From Haematospirillum sp. H4485 (lineage in GTDB: Bacteria > Pseudomonadota > Alphaproteobacteria > Rhodospirillales > Rhodospirillaceae), in the NCBI RefSeq assembly GCF_012102745.1, contig NZ_JAAVSY010000011.1, positions 1-64,000 on the forward strand: 64,000 bases of DNA, in the 5' to 3' direction. Both the position numbers and the translations under genes were made by a program. The notes below the pieces were generated by a model, which did not search any database, was not told where the DNA came from, and was given only the letters and a program-made list of their open reading frames with translations. Of the stretch, positions 35,821 to 45,459 are shown in pieces (the first letter of the stretch is position 1; each line of letters starts with the position of its first letter).

Positions 35821-37092
35821 TCAGAATGCCAGGGACAGACCGGTAACGGCCACCCAGCCCTTGTTGCGATCGCTGGCTTTCTTGGAGTCCTTGTCTTCGA
35901 ACTTCGTGTAGCCAACGCCACCAACCAGCATGACGCCCGGGCCCATGGTGTATTCCGAGGTCAGCTGAACAGCGCGCGAACGACGGCCCTTCTGGCTTTT
36001 GTCCTTCAGGTCACCCTTCAGGCCAAGGTCAGCCTGCTTGAGGTCGAGGTAGGACACCGCAATACCAAACGGACCGGTCTTGTAGCCAATACCGGCTTCC
36101 CAAGCGGAATGGTCAAAGGATCCCTTGACTTCCTTGTTGGCACCTGTATCGATACCCAGCTTTTCCTTGATCATGTGGTAACCACCACCGACTGTTACGC
36201 CGGAGTAGGACAGGCTCAGGCCGGCCTGGTATTCGTTGCGGCCCTTGCTCTTTGCTGTGGCACCACTCATGTCCAGTTCTTCGGCCTTGAGCTTGCTGCC
36301 GCCATTCAGCCAGCCGATATCAGCCTGCACGCCGACGCCACCAAAGGTGTTGGCATAGCCAAGACCAACGCCATAGGCGCGGGCGATTTTTTTACCGGTT
36401 GGCTGCTTCTCGTCGTGCTTCTTCTGGTTGGTGTCCGGTATGTAGCTGGCACCAAGGGTGAAGCCGGCGATGGAAGGCGACAGGTAGCTGATGCTTTCCG
36501 TGCCATTGCCGGTGGTGATGTAGCTGGCGTCGATGTAGTCAGTCTGCTTCAGCAGCTGGTCGGCACGGTATTTAGCTTTTTGATTAGCATCTGGGTTATC
36601 AGGAAGATCATCGATCTTGCTCTTCGGCTTCAGAACCCAGTCGCCGCCGATCAGGCTGCCTTCCGAAATGCCGCCGCCGAACAGACGGTTGCCCATGTGC
36701 GGGGAACGGGCGGCCAAGGCGGTCATGGCGTTGTCGTCCACGCCGGCGATCACGGTACCGAATGCACCCCCCAGAGAGATGGCATACTTGGAGATATGGT
36801 CGTCGTTGGTGTTGTTGGTGCCGCCGGCTTCCAGTTCATACTTCACGGCAACGGTCAGGCCGTTGTCCAGGGTGGTCTTGCCCTTGAAGTGGATTTCGTT
36901 GTCGCCCTTGACGTCAGTCGACATCGCGTCTTTTTTGATCGCGTTCAGGTAGCTTTTGCTCTGGGTCGCATGGCCAACGAACACGGAGCCAAAGCCGCCA
37001 ACAGACAGCTGGATCGGTTCAGCAGCAACGGCGGAACCGGCAATGGCAGAAGCAGCGACAAGGGCGCTGGTGCCAACAAGAATTTTTTTCAT
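35821..37092 (-). CDS. outer-membrane porin 1
   Basis: 423-residue Gram-negative porin. A cleavable signal peptide (MKKILVGTSALVAASAIAGS then AVAA, cut before AEPIQLSVGG) leads into a beta-barrel rich in alternating aromatic/glycine strands such as FGSVFVGHATQSKSY, NGLTVAVKYELEAGG and FGTVIAGVDDN. It ends WVAVTGLSLAF with the C-terminal Phe needed for Bam assembly. It is closely related to the porin at 37419-38693 but differs in the long loops, especially the Lys/Asp-rich one near residues 150-190. A promoter candidate lies at 37189-37217. Confidence 0.92.
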   Translation of the reverse strand: MKKILVGTSALVAASAIAGSAVAAEPIQLSVGGFGSVFVGHATQSKSYLNAIKKDAMSTDVKGDNEIHFKGKTTLDNGLTVAVKYELEAGGTNNTNDDHISKYAISLGGAFGTVIAGVDDNAMTALAARSPHMGNRLFGGGISEGSLIGGDWVLKPKSKIDDLPDNPDANQKAKYRADQLLKQTDYIDASYITTGNGTESISYLSPSIAGFTLGASYIPDTNQKKHDEKQPTGKKIARAYGVGLGYANTFGGVGVQADIGWLNGGSKLKAEELDMSGATAKSKGRNEYQAGLSLSYSGVTVGGGYHMIKEKLGIDTGANKEVKGSFDHSAWEAGIGYKTGPFGIAVSYLDLKQADLGLKGDLKDKSQKGRRSRAVQLTSEYTMGPGVMLVGGVGYTKFEDKDSKKASDRNKGWVAVTGLSLAF

Positions 37093-37188
37093 AACAGTTC
37101 TGATCCCTGTCTATCTGGTTATGCATACACACCACGCAGTGCCTTTCCAGACCGGAAAAGCGTGCGTACATGTGATGCAGTGACGGCT

Positions 37189-37217
37189 ATCTAGGGGATA
37201 CACGCGCGCAACGTCAA
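37189..37217 (-). promoter_or_regulatory. candidate promoter of porin 1
   Basis: Read on the minus strand: TTGACG, 17 bases, CTAGAT. The -10 is one change from the alphaproteobacterial CTATAT form. The predicted leader is about 90 bases. The rest of the 326-base gap 37093-37418 is AT-rich upstream of this element and holds no gene. Confidence 0.5.
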
Positions 37218-37345
37218 TCGTGTAGCAACGATACTTTGCACGTATTTTTATAAGTGTTGCAGATATAACACAGGCAAAAAACCAACAATATACATTCAAG
37301 TATATAATGCAGACGTTTGATTGTGTGTTGTGGCATAAACAAGGC

Positions 37346-37376
37346 AAAAAAAGGGAGCTGACGAGCAGCTCCCTTT
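37346..37376 (-). terminator. intrinsic terminator after porin 2
   Basis: AAAGGGAGCTG and CAGCTCCCTTT are perfect 11-base arms around ACGAG. On the minus strand the hairpin is followed by a run of T (A tract 37346-37352 on the plus strand). It lies 43 bases beyond the porin 2 stop. Confidence 0.87.
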
Positions 37377-37418
37377 CTGTTTTTCAGCCCGGCCCCGCCG
37401 TGGCAGGGCCACGTTTTA

Positions 37419-38693
37419 TCAGAACGCCAGTGACAGACCAGTCACCGCAACCCAGCCGCTGTTCTTGCCGAGTTTCTGGTTGTCAGCCCCTATTGGTGCT
37501 TTGGTTACTGTTCTGTCATCATACTTGGCATAGCCCAAGCCACCAACCAGCATGACACCCGGACCCATGGTGTATTCCGAGGTCAGCTGGACAATCCGGG
37601 TCTTGTCTTTGCCTGATGTTTCCCCATCGAGGGCCAAGGCAGACGTGCCAAGTGCTGTAATGTTGATATTGCGCTTCTTGTCAATTGAAGTTTCGGTGTA
37701 GCCAAGCGCGATCCCGTACGGGCCGCTCTTGTAGCCAACGCCGACTTCCCAAGCATCGGCATCACTGGTGACAACCTTGTTGGCTGCCGGCGTTCCGGCG
37801 GTCTTGCTGTAGTCTTGGTCAATCAGACGATAGCCACCGCCAATCATGAACCCGCCATAGGAGAGAGACAAGCCGGCTTGGTACTCATTGTGGCTGTCGG
37901 CTGTCGGCTGGTCGCCGGTCAGCCAGCCGATATCGGCATTCACGCCCAGATCCCCGAACTTGCCGGCATAGGCCAAGCCAACGCCATAGGCATCCAGGGT
38001 ATTGCTTCCAAATGGCTGGTCTGCCTTGTTGCGTCCCTGTGCGGCATCCGGAATATAGGTGGCACCAAGCATGAAGCCAGCAATTGACGGCGTCAGATAG
38101 CTGATCGATTCGCTGTCGCTGTTGGTGTCAACGTATGTGGCATAGCCACCTTTTGCACCGTCCAGTGTAATGTCTTTTGCTGGGGTTGAGGTATCCTTTG
38201 CCGACAGCGACTTCGGCTTCAGGATCCACAGGCCTTCGACCATATCACCATCCGACAGGCCGGCGCCAAGCAGGCGGCCACCCATGTGCGGGGCACGGTT
38301 GGCAATGGCTGCCAAGGCATTGTCGTCGGCCCCGGCGATGATGGTCCCGAAGGCCCCGCCCAAGCTGATGTGGTACTCATCCACAACCCTGCCAACGGGA
38401 TCCTTGCCGCCGGCTTCCATTTCCACCTTGAAGGCAACGGTCAGGCCGTTGTCGAGCGTGCTTTTGGCCTTGAAGTGCAGTTCGTTGTCGCCCTTGACGT
38501 CAACGGATGACACTTCACTGCCGTCGCCAATGCTGCGCAATGCCTTCAGATACTTGTCTTCTTGGGAAGCGTACCCGACAAAAACGGAACCAAAGCCGCC
38601 GACAGACAGCTTCAGCGGCTCTGCCGCATTGGCTACACCGGCCAGAGCGGAGGCCGCAACAAGGGCACTTGTGCCGATAAGGATTTTTTTCAT
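37419..38693 (-). CDS. outer-membrane porin 2
   Basis: 424 residues from ATG 38693, tandem with and paralogous to porin 1. Signal peptide MKKILIGTSALVAASALAGV then ANA, mature start AEPLKLSVGG. Shared blocks include SVDVKGDNELHFKAKSTLDN, SISYLTPSIAGFMLGATYIP, NEYQAGLSLSYGG and VQLTSEYTMGPGVMLVGGLG, ending WVAVTGLSLAF. Loops differ from porin 1, so the pair probably arose by duplication and loop divergence. The in-frame extension to 38735 has no support. It has its own terminator and probably its own promoter. Confidence 0.92.
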   Translation of the reverse strand: MKKILIGTSALVAASALAGVANAAEPLKLSVGGFGSVFVGYASQEDKYLKALRSIGDGSEVSSVDVKGDNELHFKAKSTLDNGLTVAFKVEMEAGGKDPVGRVVDEYHISLGGAFGTIIAGADDNALAAIANRAPHMGGRLLGAGLSDGDMVEGLWILKPKSLSAKDTSTPAKDITLDGAKGGYATYVDTNSDSESISYLTPSIAGFMLGATYIPDAAQGRNKADQPFGSNTLDAYGVGLAYAGKFGDLGVNADIGWLTGDQPTADSHNEYQAGLSLSYGGFMIGGGYRLIDQDYSKTAGTPAANKVVTSDADAWEVGVGYKSGPYGIALGYTETSIDKKRNINITALGTSALALDGETSGKDKTRIVQLTSEYTMGPGVMLVGGLGYAKYDDRTVTKAPIGADNQKLGKNSGWVAVTGLSLAF

Positions 38694-39108
38694 TGTTTCA
38701 ACATCCCTGAATCTGGTTGGCCGGAACCCCGGCATTGCGCACGCGCGCGTTCCATACAGGAGAACATTTCAGGCCCTTTTTTCGGGTGGCAGCCCAAACG
38801 AAAGCAGGGCGCAGGACGGAAACCTTCCCCCGAAGGTGGGATTATCAATACATCCATGCCGTGTTGCGTCAACATATTGCACGCGAAATTGTGCTTATTT
38901 ACCCACACTGTGGCCTTTGTGCAACGCTTTCTGTCGCCCCCGCAATATGAACAGGATGGGCGCTGTGAAGCCTTGATCGTGAAGTTCTGTCCGTGCAGAC
39001 AGTTTTTCCGTTCCCCCTTTCTTGCAAGGACTGGTATAAGGGCGGGTATCACCGTCTGCGGCCCTGTGGCCCGGGCCCTGACCCGACAGCAAGAGTTTAC
39101 GGATCGCT
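38694..39108. other. gap between porin 2 and the DUF3576 gene, with candidate porin 2 promoter
   Basis: A 415-base gene-free gap. On the minus strand TTGACG (38872-38867) with ATTGAT 17 bases downstream (38849-38844) is a weak promoter candidate for porin 2 and shares its -35 with porin 1. That would leave a leader of about 145 bases. No ORF here has a good ribosome site. Confidence 0.35.
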
Positions 39109-39702
39109 ATGAAACGTATCGATAACATCCTTACCGGTTCTTCCGTTCGCGCCTGCCGTGGCCGGCAGTCCATGGCCACGGTGCTCCGCGCCGGGCTGGT
39201 TGCGTTTGCTGCATTGACCTTGACCGCCTGTCAGGGAACCGCTGTTGACAGCCGCCCCTATGAAAAGCGTGCCGATGGCAGCTGGGGCCGTGGCGAGGAA
39301 GAGCGCGACACCATCTTTGGCAAGGGTGGCATCAACTTGCTGGGCGGAAAGTCCAAGGATGAAGATGCCGGTGGTGCCGGTGTTGCCGTCAACGCATTCC
39401 TGTGGCGTGCGTCTCTGGACACGGTTTCATTCATGCCCCTGTCTTCGGCGGATCCGTTTGGTGGTGTCATCATCACAGACTGGTACACGCCTCCGGAAAC
39501 GCCGAATGAGCGTTTCAAGGTCAATGTCTACATTCTTGGGCGTGCACTTCGCTCTGATGGCCTGAAGGTTTCGGTCTTCCGTCAGGAGCGTGGGCGTTCC
39601 GGGCAGTGGGTTGATGCCGCTGTTGCCCCCGCTGTGACGACCGAATTCGAGAATGCGGTCCTGACCCGGGCCCGCCAGCTGCGCAGCGCGGCTGGTTCCT
39701 GA
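39109..39702 (+). CDS. DUF3576 family lipoprotein
   Basis: 197 residues. After a basic N-terminal stretch comes a signal peptide with lipobox (GLVAFAALTLTAC, Cys near 44), so it is probably a lipoprotein. The mature domain has INLLGG, AVNAFLWRASLDTVSFMPL and SADPFGGVIITDWYTPPETP, then NERFKVNVYILGRALRSDGL. This matches the DUF3576 family as I know it, commonly found before leuS in alphaproteobacteria. Function unknown. ATG 39172 (residue 22) would leave a shorter, more typical signal peptide and is a serious alternative start. Confidence 0.8.
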   Translation: MKRIDNILTGSSVRACRGRQSMATVLRAGLVAFAALTLTACQGTAVDSRPYEKRADGSWGRGEEERDTIFGKGGINLLGGKSKDEDAGGAGVAVNAFLWRASLDTVSFMPLSSADPFGGVIITDWYTPPETPNERFKVNVYILGRALRSDGLKVSVFRQERGRSGQWVDAAVAPAVTTEFENAVLTRARQLRSAAGS

Positions 39703-39855
39703 GATCTTTTTGTTTTTGCCTGTTGAACGGGGGATGGGCCGGTCGTCGTGGTGCGGCGTTGCCCTCCCCGTTTTCCGTTTTTCCTGTTTCCCCGGCTGTA
39801 GTGTTCTGCTTTGCCCGGCGGTATGCAGGACAGAAATACTGCAAGGCTGATAGGT

Positions 39856-42435
39856 ATGACACGTCCGGATCGCTATAATATCAAGGAAACGGAACAGAAG
39901 TGGCAGAAACGCTGGAAAGACCGGCGTTGTTTTGAAGCCCGCCCGGACCCGTCGCGCCCGAAGTACTACGTCCTGGAAATGTTTCCCTACCCTTCGGGGC
40001 GTATCCACATGGGGCACGTCCGGAATTATACCCTTGGCGATGTTGTCAGCCGCTTCAAGCGGGCGCGGGGATACAATGTGCTTCATCCCATGGGGTGGGA
40101 TGCCTTTGGTTTGCCTGCAGAAAACGCGGCTATCGAGCGTGGTGCGCATCCCGGTGCCTGGACCATGCAGAACATTGACGCCATGCGCGCCCAGATGAAG
40201 CCAATGGGTCTTTCTGTGGACTGGCAGCGCGAATTCGCGACCTGCTCGCCGGATTACTACCGCCATGAACAGAAGATGTTCCTGGATTTCTTGAAGGCTG
40301 GTCTGGCCTATCGCAAGGAATCTTGGGTCAACTGGGATCCGGTGGATAATACGGTGTTGGCCAACGAGCAGGTGGTGGACGGTCGGGGCTGGCGTACCGG
40401 TGCCCTTGTGGAGCGGCGCAAGCTCAGCCAGTGGTTTCTGAAAATCACCCATTTTGCCGACGAACTTCTGGACAGCCTGAAAACGCTGGACCGCTGGCCG
40501 GACAAGGTCCGCACCATGCAGGCAAACTGGATCGGGCGGTCCGAGGGCGCGCGAGTGCGTTGGGCCGTACAGGGCCGGGATGATGTGATTGATGTTTTCA
40601 CAACCCGTCCGGATACTCTGTTCGGGGCCTCTTTTGTCGCTCTTTCTGCGCATCATCCTTTCACGACATCTTTGGCTGAAAGCAATGCGGACCTGAAAGC
40701 ATTCATTGCTGAATGTGATCGCTTGGGAACGTCGGAGGAAGCTGTTGAGACAGCCGAGAAGAAGGGCTTCGATACAGGGTTATGCGTTGTGCATCCCCTT
40801 GATCCGTCATTGAGCATCCCGTTGTATGTGGCCAACTTCGTGCTGATGGATTATGGCACTGGTGCTGTATTCGGCTGCCCGGCCCATGATCAGCGCGATA
40901 TGGATTTTGCCCGCAAGTATGGCCTGTCGGTTCGGACTGTTGTAGCCCCCGCCGATGGTGATGCTGTTGCCTTTATCGCGCGTCAGGACCAAGTATCCGA
41001 GGCATGGACCGGTGACGGGGTTATGGTCAATTCATCGTTTCTGGATGGCCTGGATACAGCTGCTGCCCGCAGAGCTGTCATTGCGCGGCTTGAAGAATCG
41101 GGAGCCGGCGAAGGGACCATCCAGTATCGTCTTCGCGACTGGGGTGTCTCGCGTCAGCGGTACTGGGGCTGCCCGATACCGGTGATCCATTGTCCGGCGT
41201 GTGGTGCCGTACCGGTGCCTGATGCTGATCTTCCGGTGCGTTTGCCCGATGACGTTTCTTTTGACAAGCCCGGCAATCCACTGGAACACCACCCGACATG
41301 GAAGCATGTCGCCTGCCCTTCATGCGGAACGGCCGCGCAGAGGGAAACGGATACCTTCGATACGTTCTTCGAATCATCTTGGTATTTTGCCCGTTTCTGT
41401 GATCCCAAGAACAGCACGGAAGCCTTTGCCCGCGAGCTGGTCCGTTACTGGTTGCCGGTTGACCAGTATATCGGTGGTGTGGAGCATGCTGTGCTCCACC
41501 TTCTGTATGCCCGTTTCTTTACCCGGGCCCTTAAGGCTTGTGGGTATCTGGATCTTGATGAACCCTTTGACGGCTTGTTTACCCAAGGCATGGTTTGCAT
41601 GGAGACCTACCGATCCTCTGATGGCCGTTGGCTTGAGAAGGGTGAGATAGACAAGGCGCCGAATGGGTCTTGGATGTGTGTGGCCGATGGCAAGCCCGTT
41701 GTGGTCGGTCGGTCCGAAAAGATGTCCAAGTCAAAGAAGAACGGTGTTGATCCGGACAGCATTCTTGAAGCTTATGGGGCGGATGCTGCCCGTTTGTTCA
41801 TGCTCTCGGATTGTCCGCCAGAACGGGATTTTGACTGGAGTGATGCCGGTATCGAAGGAGCCTGGCGCTTTGTCAACCGGCTATGGCGCATGGCTGGAGA
41901 AGCTATGGCTGTGGACGCGGTCCCTGCCCTTCCCATTGATACATCCGCTGCCGGGGCTCTGGTACGTTTTACGCACAAGACGATAGCCCAAGTCACTGAA
42001 GATCTTGAACGGCTGCGCTTCAATACAGCGGTTGCTCGTGTCCGTGAGCTGGTCAATGCTGCTGCCGCTTTAGACAAGGCGGATGGCCAGGCCTGTGCCG
42101 CTTTCCGGTTTGCCGTGCAGACGGCTGTACGCTTGCTGGCGCCGATGACCCCTCATATTGCTGAGGAACTTTGGGAAGAGTTCGGGCATACTGCCATACT
42201 GGCTGAAACGTCATGGCCTGTTTTTGATCCAGCGCTCCTGGAAGATGAGACGGTAACCATGGCGGTGCAGGTTCGGGGCAAGTTGCGGGGCACGATTGAA
42301 GTTGCCCGTTCGGCCTCCGAGGAAGAAATCCAGTCTATAGCCCTGGCACTGGACACGGTTCAGGCCCAGATTGCCGGGCATCCTGTGCGGAGGGTTATCA
42401 TTGTTCCGGGCAAGATTGTCAATGTGGTGGCCTGA
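39856..42435 (+). CDS. leuS: leucyl-tRNA synthetase
   Basis: Class I synthetase charging tRNA-Leu. The 859-residue protein has [20 protein letters not shown] (HIGH region) near residue 39. The editing domain includes [17 protein letters not shown], and [20 protein letters not shown] carries one Cys pair of the zinc-binding insertion. [13 protein letters not shown] (KMSKS) lies near 619 and the tRNA-binding C-terminus ends [18 protein letters not shown] 39856 is chosen; the open frame runs 15 codons further without similarity. It overlaps lptE, starting the leuS-lptE-holA operon. Confidence 0.97.
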   Translation: MTRPDRYNIKETEQKWQKRWKDRRCFEARPDPSRPKYYVLEMFPYPSGRIHMGHVRNYTLGDVVSRFKRARGYNVLHPMGWDAFGLPAENAAIERGAHPGAWTMQNIDAMRAQMKPMGLSVDWQREFATCSPDYYRHEQKMFLDFLKAGLAYRKESWVNWDPVDNTVLANEQVVDGRGWRTGALVERRKLSQWFLKITHFADELLDSLKTLDRWPDKVRTMQANWIGRSEGARVRWAVQGRDDVIDVFTTRPDTLFGASFVALSAHHPFTTSLAESNADLKAFIAECDRLGTSEEAVETAEKKGFDTGLCVVHPLDPSLSIPLYVANFVLMDYGTGAVFGCPAHDQRDMDFARKYGLSVRTVVAPADGDAVAFIARQDQVSEAWTGDGVMVNSSFLDGLDTAAARRAVIARLEESGAGEGTIQYRLRDWGVSRQRYWGCPIPVIHCPACGAVPVPDADLPVRLPDDVSFDKPGNPLEHHPTWKHVACPSCGTAAQRETDTFDTFFESSWYFARFCDPKNSTEAFARELVRYWLPVDQYIGGVEHAVLHLLYARFFTRALKACGYLDLDEPFDGLFTQGMVCMETYRSSDGRWLEKGEIDKAPNGSWMCVADGKPVVVGRSEKMSKSKKNGVDPDSILEAYGADAARLFMLSDCPPERDFDWSDAGIEGAWRFVNRLWRMAGEAMAVDAVPALPIDTSAAGALVRFTHKTIAQVTEDLERLRFNTAVARVRELVNAAAALDKADGQACAAFRFAVQTAVRLLAPMTPHIAEELWEEFGHTAILAETSWPVFDPALLEDETVTMAVQVRGKLRGTIEVARSASEEEIQSIALALDTVQAQIAGHPVRRVIIVPGKIVNVVA

Positions 42436-43009
42436 TCGAACCAAAGCGGTGCGGGCGGGTGTTCTGGCCTGTACGCTGTTGCTGGCTGGTTGTGGCTTTT
42501 CGCCCTTGTATTCGGCGGGTGAGACCCAGGATGCGGGAGTAGCCAGGCAGTTGGCCGCTGTGGATGTTGGTATTATCAATGACCGGAGCGGGCAGATTCT
42601 GCGCAATGCCTTGGAGCGGAAGCTGGAACGTGCGGGCGGTTCTGTTCGTAAGCGTTACAAGCTTGACGTCACGGTAACAGAAAGTCGTGCGGATCAGGCC
42701 TTCCAAAAGGGAGGATTTGGTACCCGGGCGTCTCTTCGTACTGTTGCGAAGGCTGTGCTGGTCGAGATTCCCGGGGTAGGCCAAGATCAGGCTGCCCCGG
42801 AAGACCGGACGGGAAAGTCAAAAGTTCTGTGGCGGGGCCATTCCCAGGCGCTGGTAGCCTGGAATCTGTTGCCCGAGAACTATGCTGCTGTGGTGTCCGA
42901 GCGCGATGCCAGGACACGGGCCATGGAGCAACTGGCCGATGATATTGCGCGGTCTTTGGCCGTGTACTTCTCTTCCGGGGTTTCCGGCGAGCGGGACCAG
43001 ATGCCGTGA
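42422..43009 (+). CDS. lptE: LPS-assembly lipoprotein LptE
   Basis: Outer-membrane lipoprotein that plugs LptD in the LPS translocon. From ATG 42422 it has 195 residues: a signal peptide ending [12 protein letters not shown], whose CGFxPLY is the LptE hallmark. [19 protein letters not shown] near 57 and a conserved-length beta/alpha domain follow. ATG lies 14 bases inside the end of leuS, and the stop overlaps holA by 4 bases. The order leuS-lptE-holA is conserved in many proteobacteria. Confidence 0.9.
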   Translation: MWWPDRTKAVRAGVLACTLLLAGCGFSPLYSAGETQDAGVARQLAAVDVGIINDRSGQILRNALERKLERAGGSVRKRYKLDVTVTESRADQAFQKGGFGTRASLRTVAKAVLVEIPGVGQDQAAPEDRTGKSKVLWRGHSQALVAWNLLPENYAAVVSERDARTRAMEQLADDIARSLAVYFSSGVSGERDQMP

Positions 43010-44040
43010 AAATCAGCGCAGAGCGTGCGGATGCCTTCTGCCAGCGGCCTGACTCGTGTGTCCGGATAGTCTTGCTCTATGGTCCGGATGAAGGGTTGGT
43101 GCGCGAGCGTGCCCAGACACTGGTGGCGTCTGTCGCTGGTGATCCGGGTGATCCCTTCCGGGTTTCCGAGTTATCCTGTTCGGGTGTTGCAAAAGACCTT
43201 GCCCGGTTGGGTGAGGAGATCTCTGCCCTTTCATTGACCGGGGGGCGGCGTGTTATCCGTATACGTGATGCCGGTGATTCACTGTCCAGGGGATTGGCTG
43301 ATCTGGTAGAAGACTGGAGGGGAGATTCCCTTGTCGTTCTTCAGGCTGGTGTCTGCGATGCCAAGTCATCCCTGCGCCGCTTCTGCGAGTCCCATGCACT
43401 GGCTGCTGCCGTGCCTTGCTATCTGGATGAAGGAGCTGCACTGGAGGCTGTGATACGGTCGCATATTGTGCGTTCGGGTTTCGAGGTATCCCGCGATGCC
43501 ATGGCCTGCCTTCTGGCTTGTTTGGGTGGCGATCGCTCGGTGACCCGGCAGGAGCTTGAGAAGCTGATCCTGTATGTTGGTGCCGGTGGTGGTACGATAA
43601 TACAGGCAGATGATGTTCTGGCCTGCATTGGTGACGCTTCGGCCTTGGCCATTGATGATTTTCTGTTTGCTGTGGCCGATGGAGATATTGCAGGCTCGCA
43701 ACGTCTCCTGGACCGGCTTTCGGGGGAGGGCGTTGTGGGAGTATCCTTGTTACGGGCTGCCGTGCGTCATTTCCAGCGCCTGCATCTGGTTGGTGGGGCT
43801 TTGGCTTCTGGATATGACCGCGACCGGGCTTTGGGCTTGTTGAAGCCACCTGTGTTCTGGAAGCTGAGGGCACGTTTTCTCGCCCAGCTCGCCCGGTGGT
43901 CGCCGACTCGAACTGTCCGTGCCTTGGACCTTTTGTTAGAGGCAGAGATGAACTGCAAAAGGACCGGCATGCCAGAGGTTGAAATTGTAGCGCGGGTTTT
44001 CCTGCAATTGTCCCGGGCCGCAAGGGTCAGGGGCGCGTAG
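43006..44040 (+). CDS. holA: DNA polymerase III subunit delta
   Basis: Clamp-loader subunit that opens the beta sliding clamp. The 344-residue protein starts at GTG 43006 with [20 protein letters not shown], then [19 protein letters not shown], typical of Hol[21 protein letters not shown] near 133, [20 protein letters not shown] near 168, and the helical collar domain near 230-340 ([25 protein letters not shown]) follow. It is last in leuS-lptE-holA. A GC-rich inverted repeat (CCCGGC 44045-44050, GCCGGG 44062-44067) follows the stop without a T tail. Confidence 0.92.
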   Translation: MKISAERADAFCQRPDSCVRIVLLYGPDEGLVRERAQTLVASVAGDPGDPFRVSELSCSGVAKDLARLGEEISALSLTGGRRVIRIRDAGDSLSRGLADLVEDWRGDSLVVLQAGVCDAKSSLRRFCESHALAAAVPCYLDEGAALEAVIRSHIVRSGFEVSRDAMACLLACLGGDRSVTRQELEKLILYVGAGGGTIIQADDVLACIGDASALAIDDFLFAVADGDIAGSQRLLDRLSGEGVVGVSLLRAAVRHFQRLHLVGGALASGYDRDRALGLLKPPVFWKLRARFLAQLARWSPTRTVRALDLLLEAEMNCKRTGMPEVEIVARVFLQLSRAARVRGA

Positions 44041-44102
44041 TCTTCCCGGCCTGTTCTTGTAGCCGGGAGTTGATTGTCCACAAAGCGGAGATAAAGCCGC
44101 AG

Positions 44103-44432
44103 ATGACGTACGTTGTTACTGAAAACTGTGTAAAGTGTAAGTACACCGACTGTGTGGAGGTGTGCCCTGTTGATTGTTTTTACGAGGGTGAGAATATTCT
44201 GGTTATCAATCCGGACGAATGCATAGACTGTGGCGTTTGCGAACCGGAATGTCCGGCTGAAGCTATTTTCCCTGATTCTGAACCAAGAGCAGCCGAGTGG
44301 GCTGAGTTCAACCGGGAGCAGTCCAAGCTCTGGCCTAACCTTACCCGAAAGAAAGATCCTCTGCCTGACGCGGATCAGTGGCAGAACAAGCCGGGAAAGA
44401 AAGATATGGTCAGCTTGAAGCCGGGGGGATGA
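44103..44432 (+). CDS. fdxA: 7Fe ferredoxin FdxA
   Basis: Small electron carrier with a [3Fe-4S] and a [4Fe-4S] cluster. The 109-residue protein has [20 protein letters not shown] near residue 8 and the second ligand set [20 protein letters not shown] near 37. The Lys-rich C-terminal half is typical of the long FdxA type. ATG 44103 is used rather than upstream in-frame codons. It is followed by a terminator that overlaps its stop codon, so carD downstream is probably a separate unit. Confidence 0.95.
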   Translation: MTYVVTENCVKCKYTDCVEVCPVDCFYEGENILVINPDECIDCGVCEPECPAEAIFPDSEPRAAEWAEFNREQSKLWPNLTRKKDPLPDADQWQNKPGKKDMVSLKPGG

Positions 44433-44447
44433 ATATCCCCCTCTTTC
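44424..44447 (+). terminator. intrinsic terminator at the fdxA stop
   Basis: GGGGGAT (44424-44430) pairs with ATCCCCC (44435-44441) around GAAT and is followed by a T/C-rich tail. The fdxA stop codon lies at the loop edge. Confidence 0.7.
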
Positions 44448-44449
44448 TT

Positions 44450-44846
44450 GCGCATCGGCCTGCCTCTGCGTTGGATGCATGCCACCTATGCATAATTGAA
44501 AGCCATTGATTTATATGGATTTATGTTGGGTCGTATTATTCCCCTACAGAATCTATTGTATTTTCGTCTGACGTTGCAGGGCCGTTCGTGGTATAAACGC
44601 TGTTGTTAGCCCGGGTTGTGGCCGGGTCTTTGTTTCTCGCCTTTGAATTTTACGTTCTTGGCCCGGAATGTTCCGGGTTCTTCTGGTTTTGGGCTTTTGA
44701 CGGCCATGATTGACGGCTTTCTCCGCTTTTGGTGGAAGCCGGGTGGGTGTGGTTTTTCCGGGCCCCGTCTGTTTTTGGGAAGCGACTTCAAGCACTGGTC
44801 ATGCGGCTGGTTTTGAACGTTTGTATTTGAGAAAGAGAGAACAAGA
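44450..44846. other. carD leader region with tandem hairpins
   Basis: About 400 bases without a gene. Two CCCGG...CCGGG hairpins followed by T-rich tracts lie at 44610-44626 and 44662-44677 (the latter with CCCGGAA/TTCCGGG arms). They resemble weak terminators or a structured leader ahead of carD. An ATG ORF at 44616-44816 has no ribosome site and shares this hairpin sequence, so I do not call it. Confidence 0.45.
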
Positions 44847-45341
44847 ATGTCCAGCCTGACCTTTGCTGCTGGTGATTACGTCGTGTACCCTGCCCATGGC
44901 GTGGGCAAGGTTCTGGAAATCGAGAAGCGGGTTATTGGTGGTCAAGAGCTGGAGCTGTTTGTCATCAGCTTCGAGCGTGACCGGATGATTCTTCGGGTTC
45001 CGCTTGCGAAAGCCAAGGCATCGGGTTTGCGGCGTCTTTCAACCCGTAAAACCATGGATACAGCTTTGACCACGTTGACCGGGCGTGCCCGGATTCGGCG
45101 TGCGATGTGGAGTCGTCGGGCTCAGGAGTACGAGCAGAAGATCAATTCGGGTGATCCGGTTGCGATTGCCGAGGTTGTGCGTGATCTGTACCGGAATGCC
45201 AACCAGCCGGAGCAGTCGTACTCCGAGCGCCAGATCTATGAACAGGCGCTGGAGCGGCTTTCCTGCGAACTTGCTGCTCTGGAACAGATTGAAACCGATG
45301 CAGCGGCGGCCAAGCTGGAAAAGCTTCTTTTGGCAGCCTGA
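44847..45341 (+). CDS. carD: CarD family transcriptional regulator
   Basis: RNA polymerase-binding regulator that stabilises open promoter complexes, often at rRNA promoters. The 164-residue protein begins with the Tudor-like RNAP-interacting domain: FAAGDYVVYPAHGVGKVLEI near residue 5, then ELELFVISFERDRMILRVPL. The C-terminal helical domain has RARIRRAMWSRRAQEYEQKI and SYSERQIYEQALERLSCELA. ATG 44847 follows AGAGAGAACAAG. fdxA-carD adjacency is common in alphaproteobacteria, but here a long structured gap separates them. Confidence 0.94.
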   Translation: MSSLTFAAGDYVVYPAHGVGKVLEIEKRVIGGQELELFVISFERDRMILRVPLAKAKASGLRRLSTRKTMDTALTTLTGRARIRRAMWSRRAQEYEQKINSGDPVAIAEVVRDLYRNANQPEQSYSERQIYEQALERLSCELAALEQIETDAAAAKLEKLLLAA

Positions 45342-45373
45342 TTGGTTCTATCCTGCTGTTTTTTTGATCTGGT

Positions 45374-45408
45374 GCGCCCGCTGTATTCAAGCGGGCGCTT
45401 CCGTTTTT
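45374..45408 (+). terminator. intrinsic terminator after carD
   Basis: GCGCCCGC (45374-45381) pairs with GCGGGCGC (45391-45398), followed by TTCCGTTTTT. It separates carD from dapF. Confidence 0.8.
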
Positions 45409-45459
45409 GGGGAAGGCGGGGCATAGTCCGCGAGCTTGGGCAAAGAGTGAGGGTACGCG

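Noticed and set aside
44616-44816. 66-codon plus-strand frame in the carD leader
   Set aside because: It runs through the GC hairpins, lacks a ribosome site and has biased composition (Gly, Phe, Trp) typical of structured non-coding DNA.
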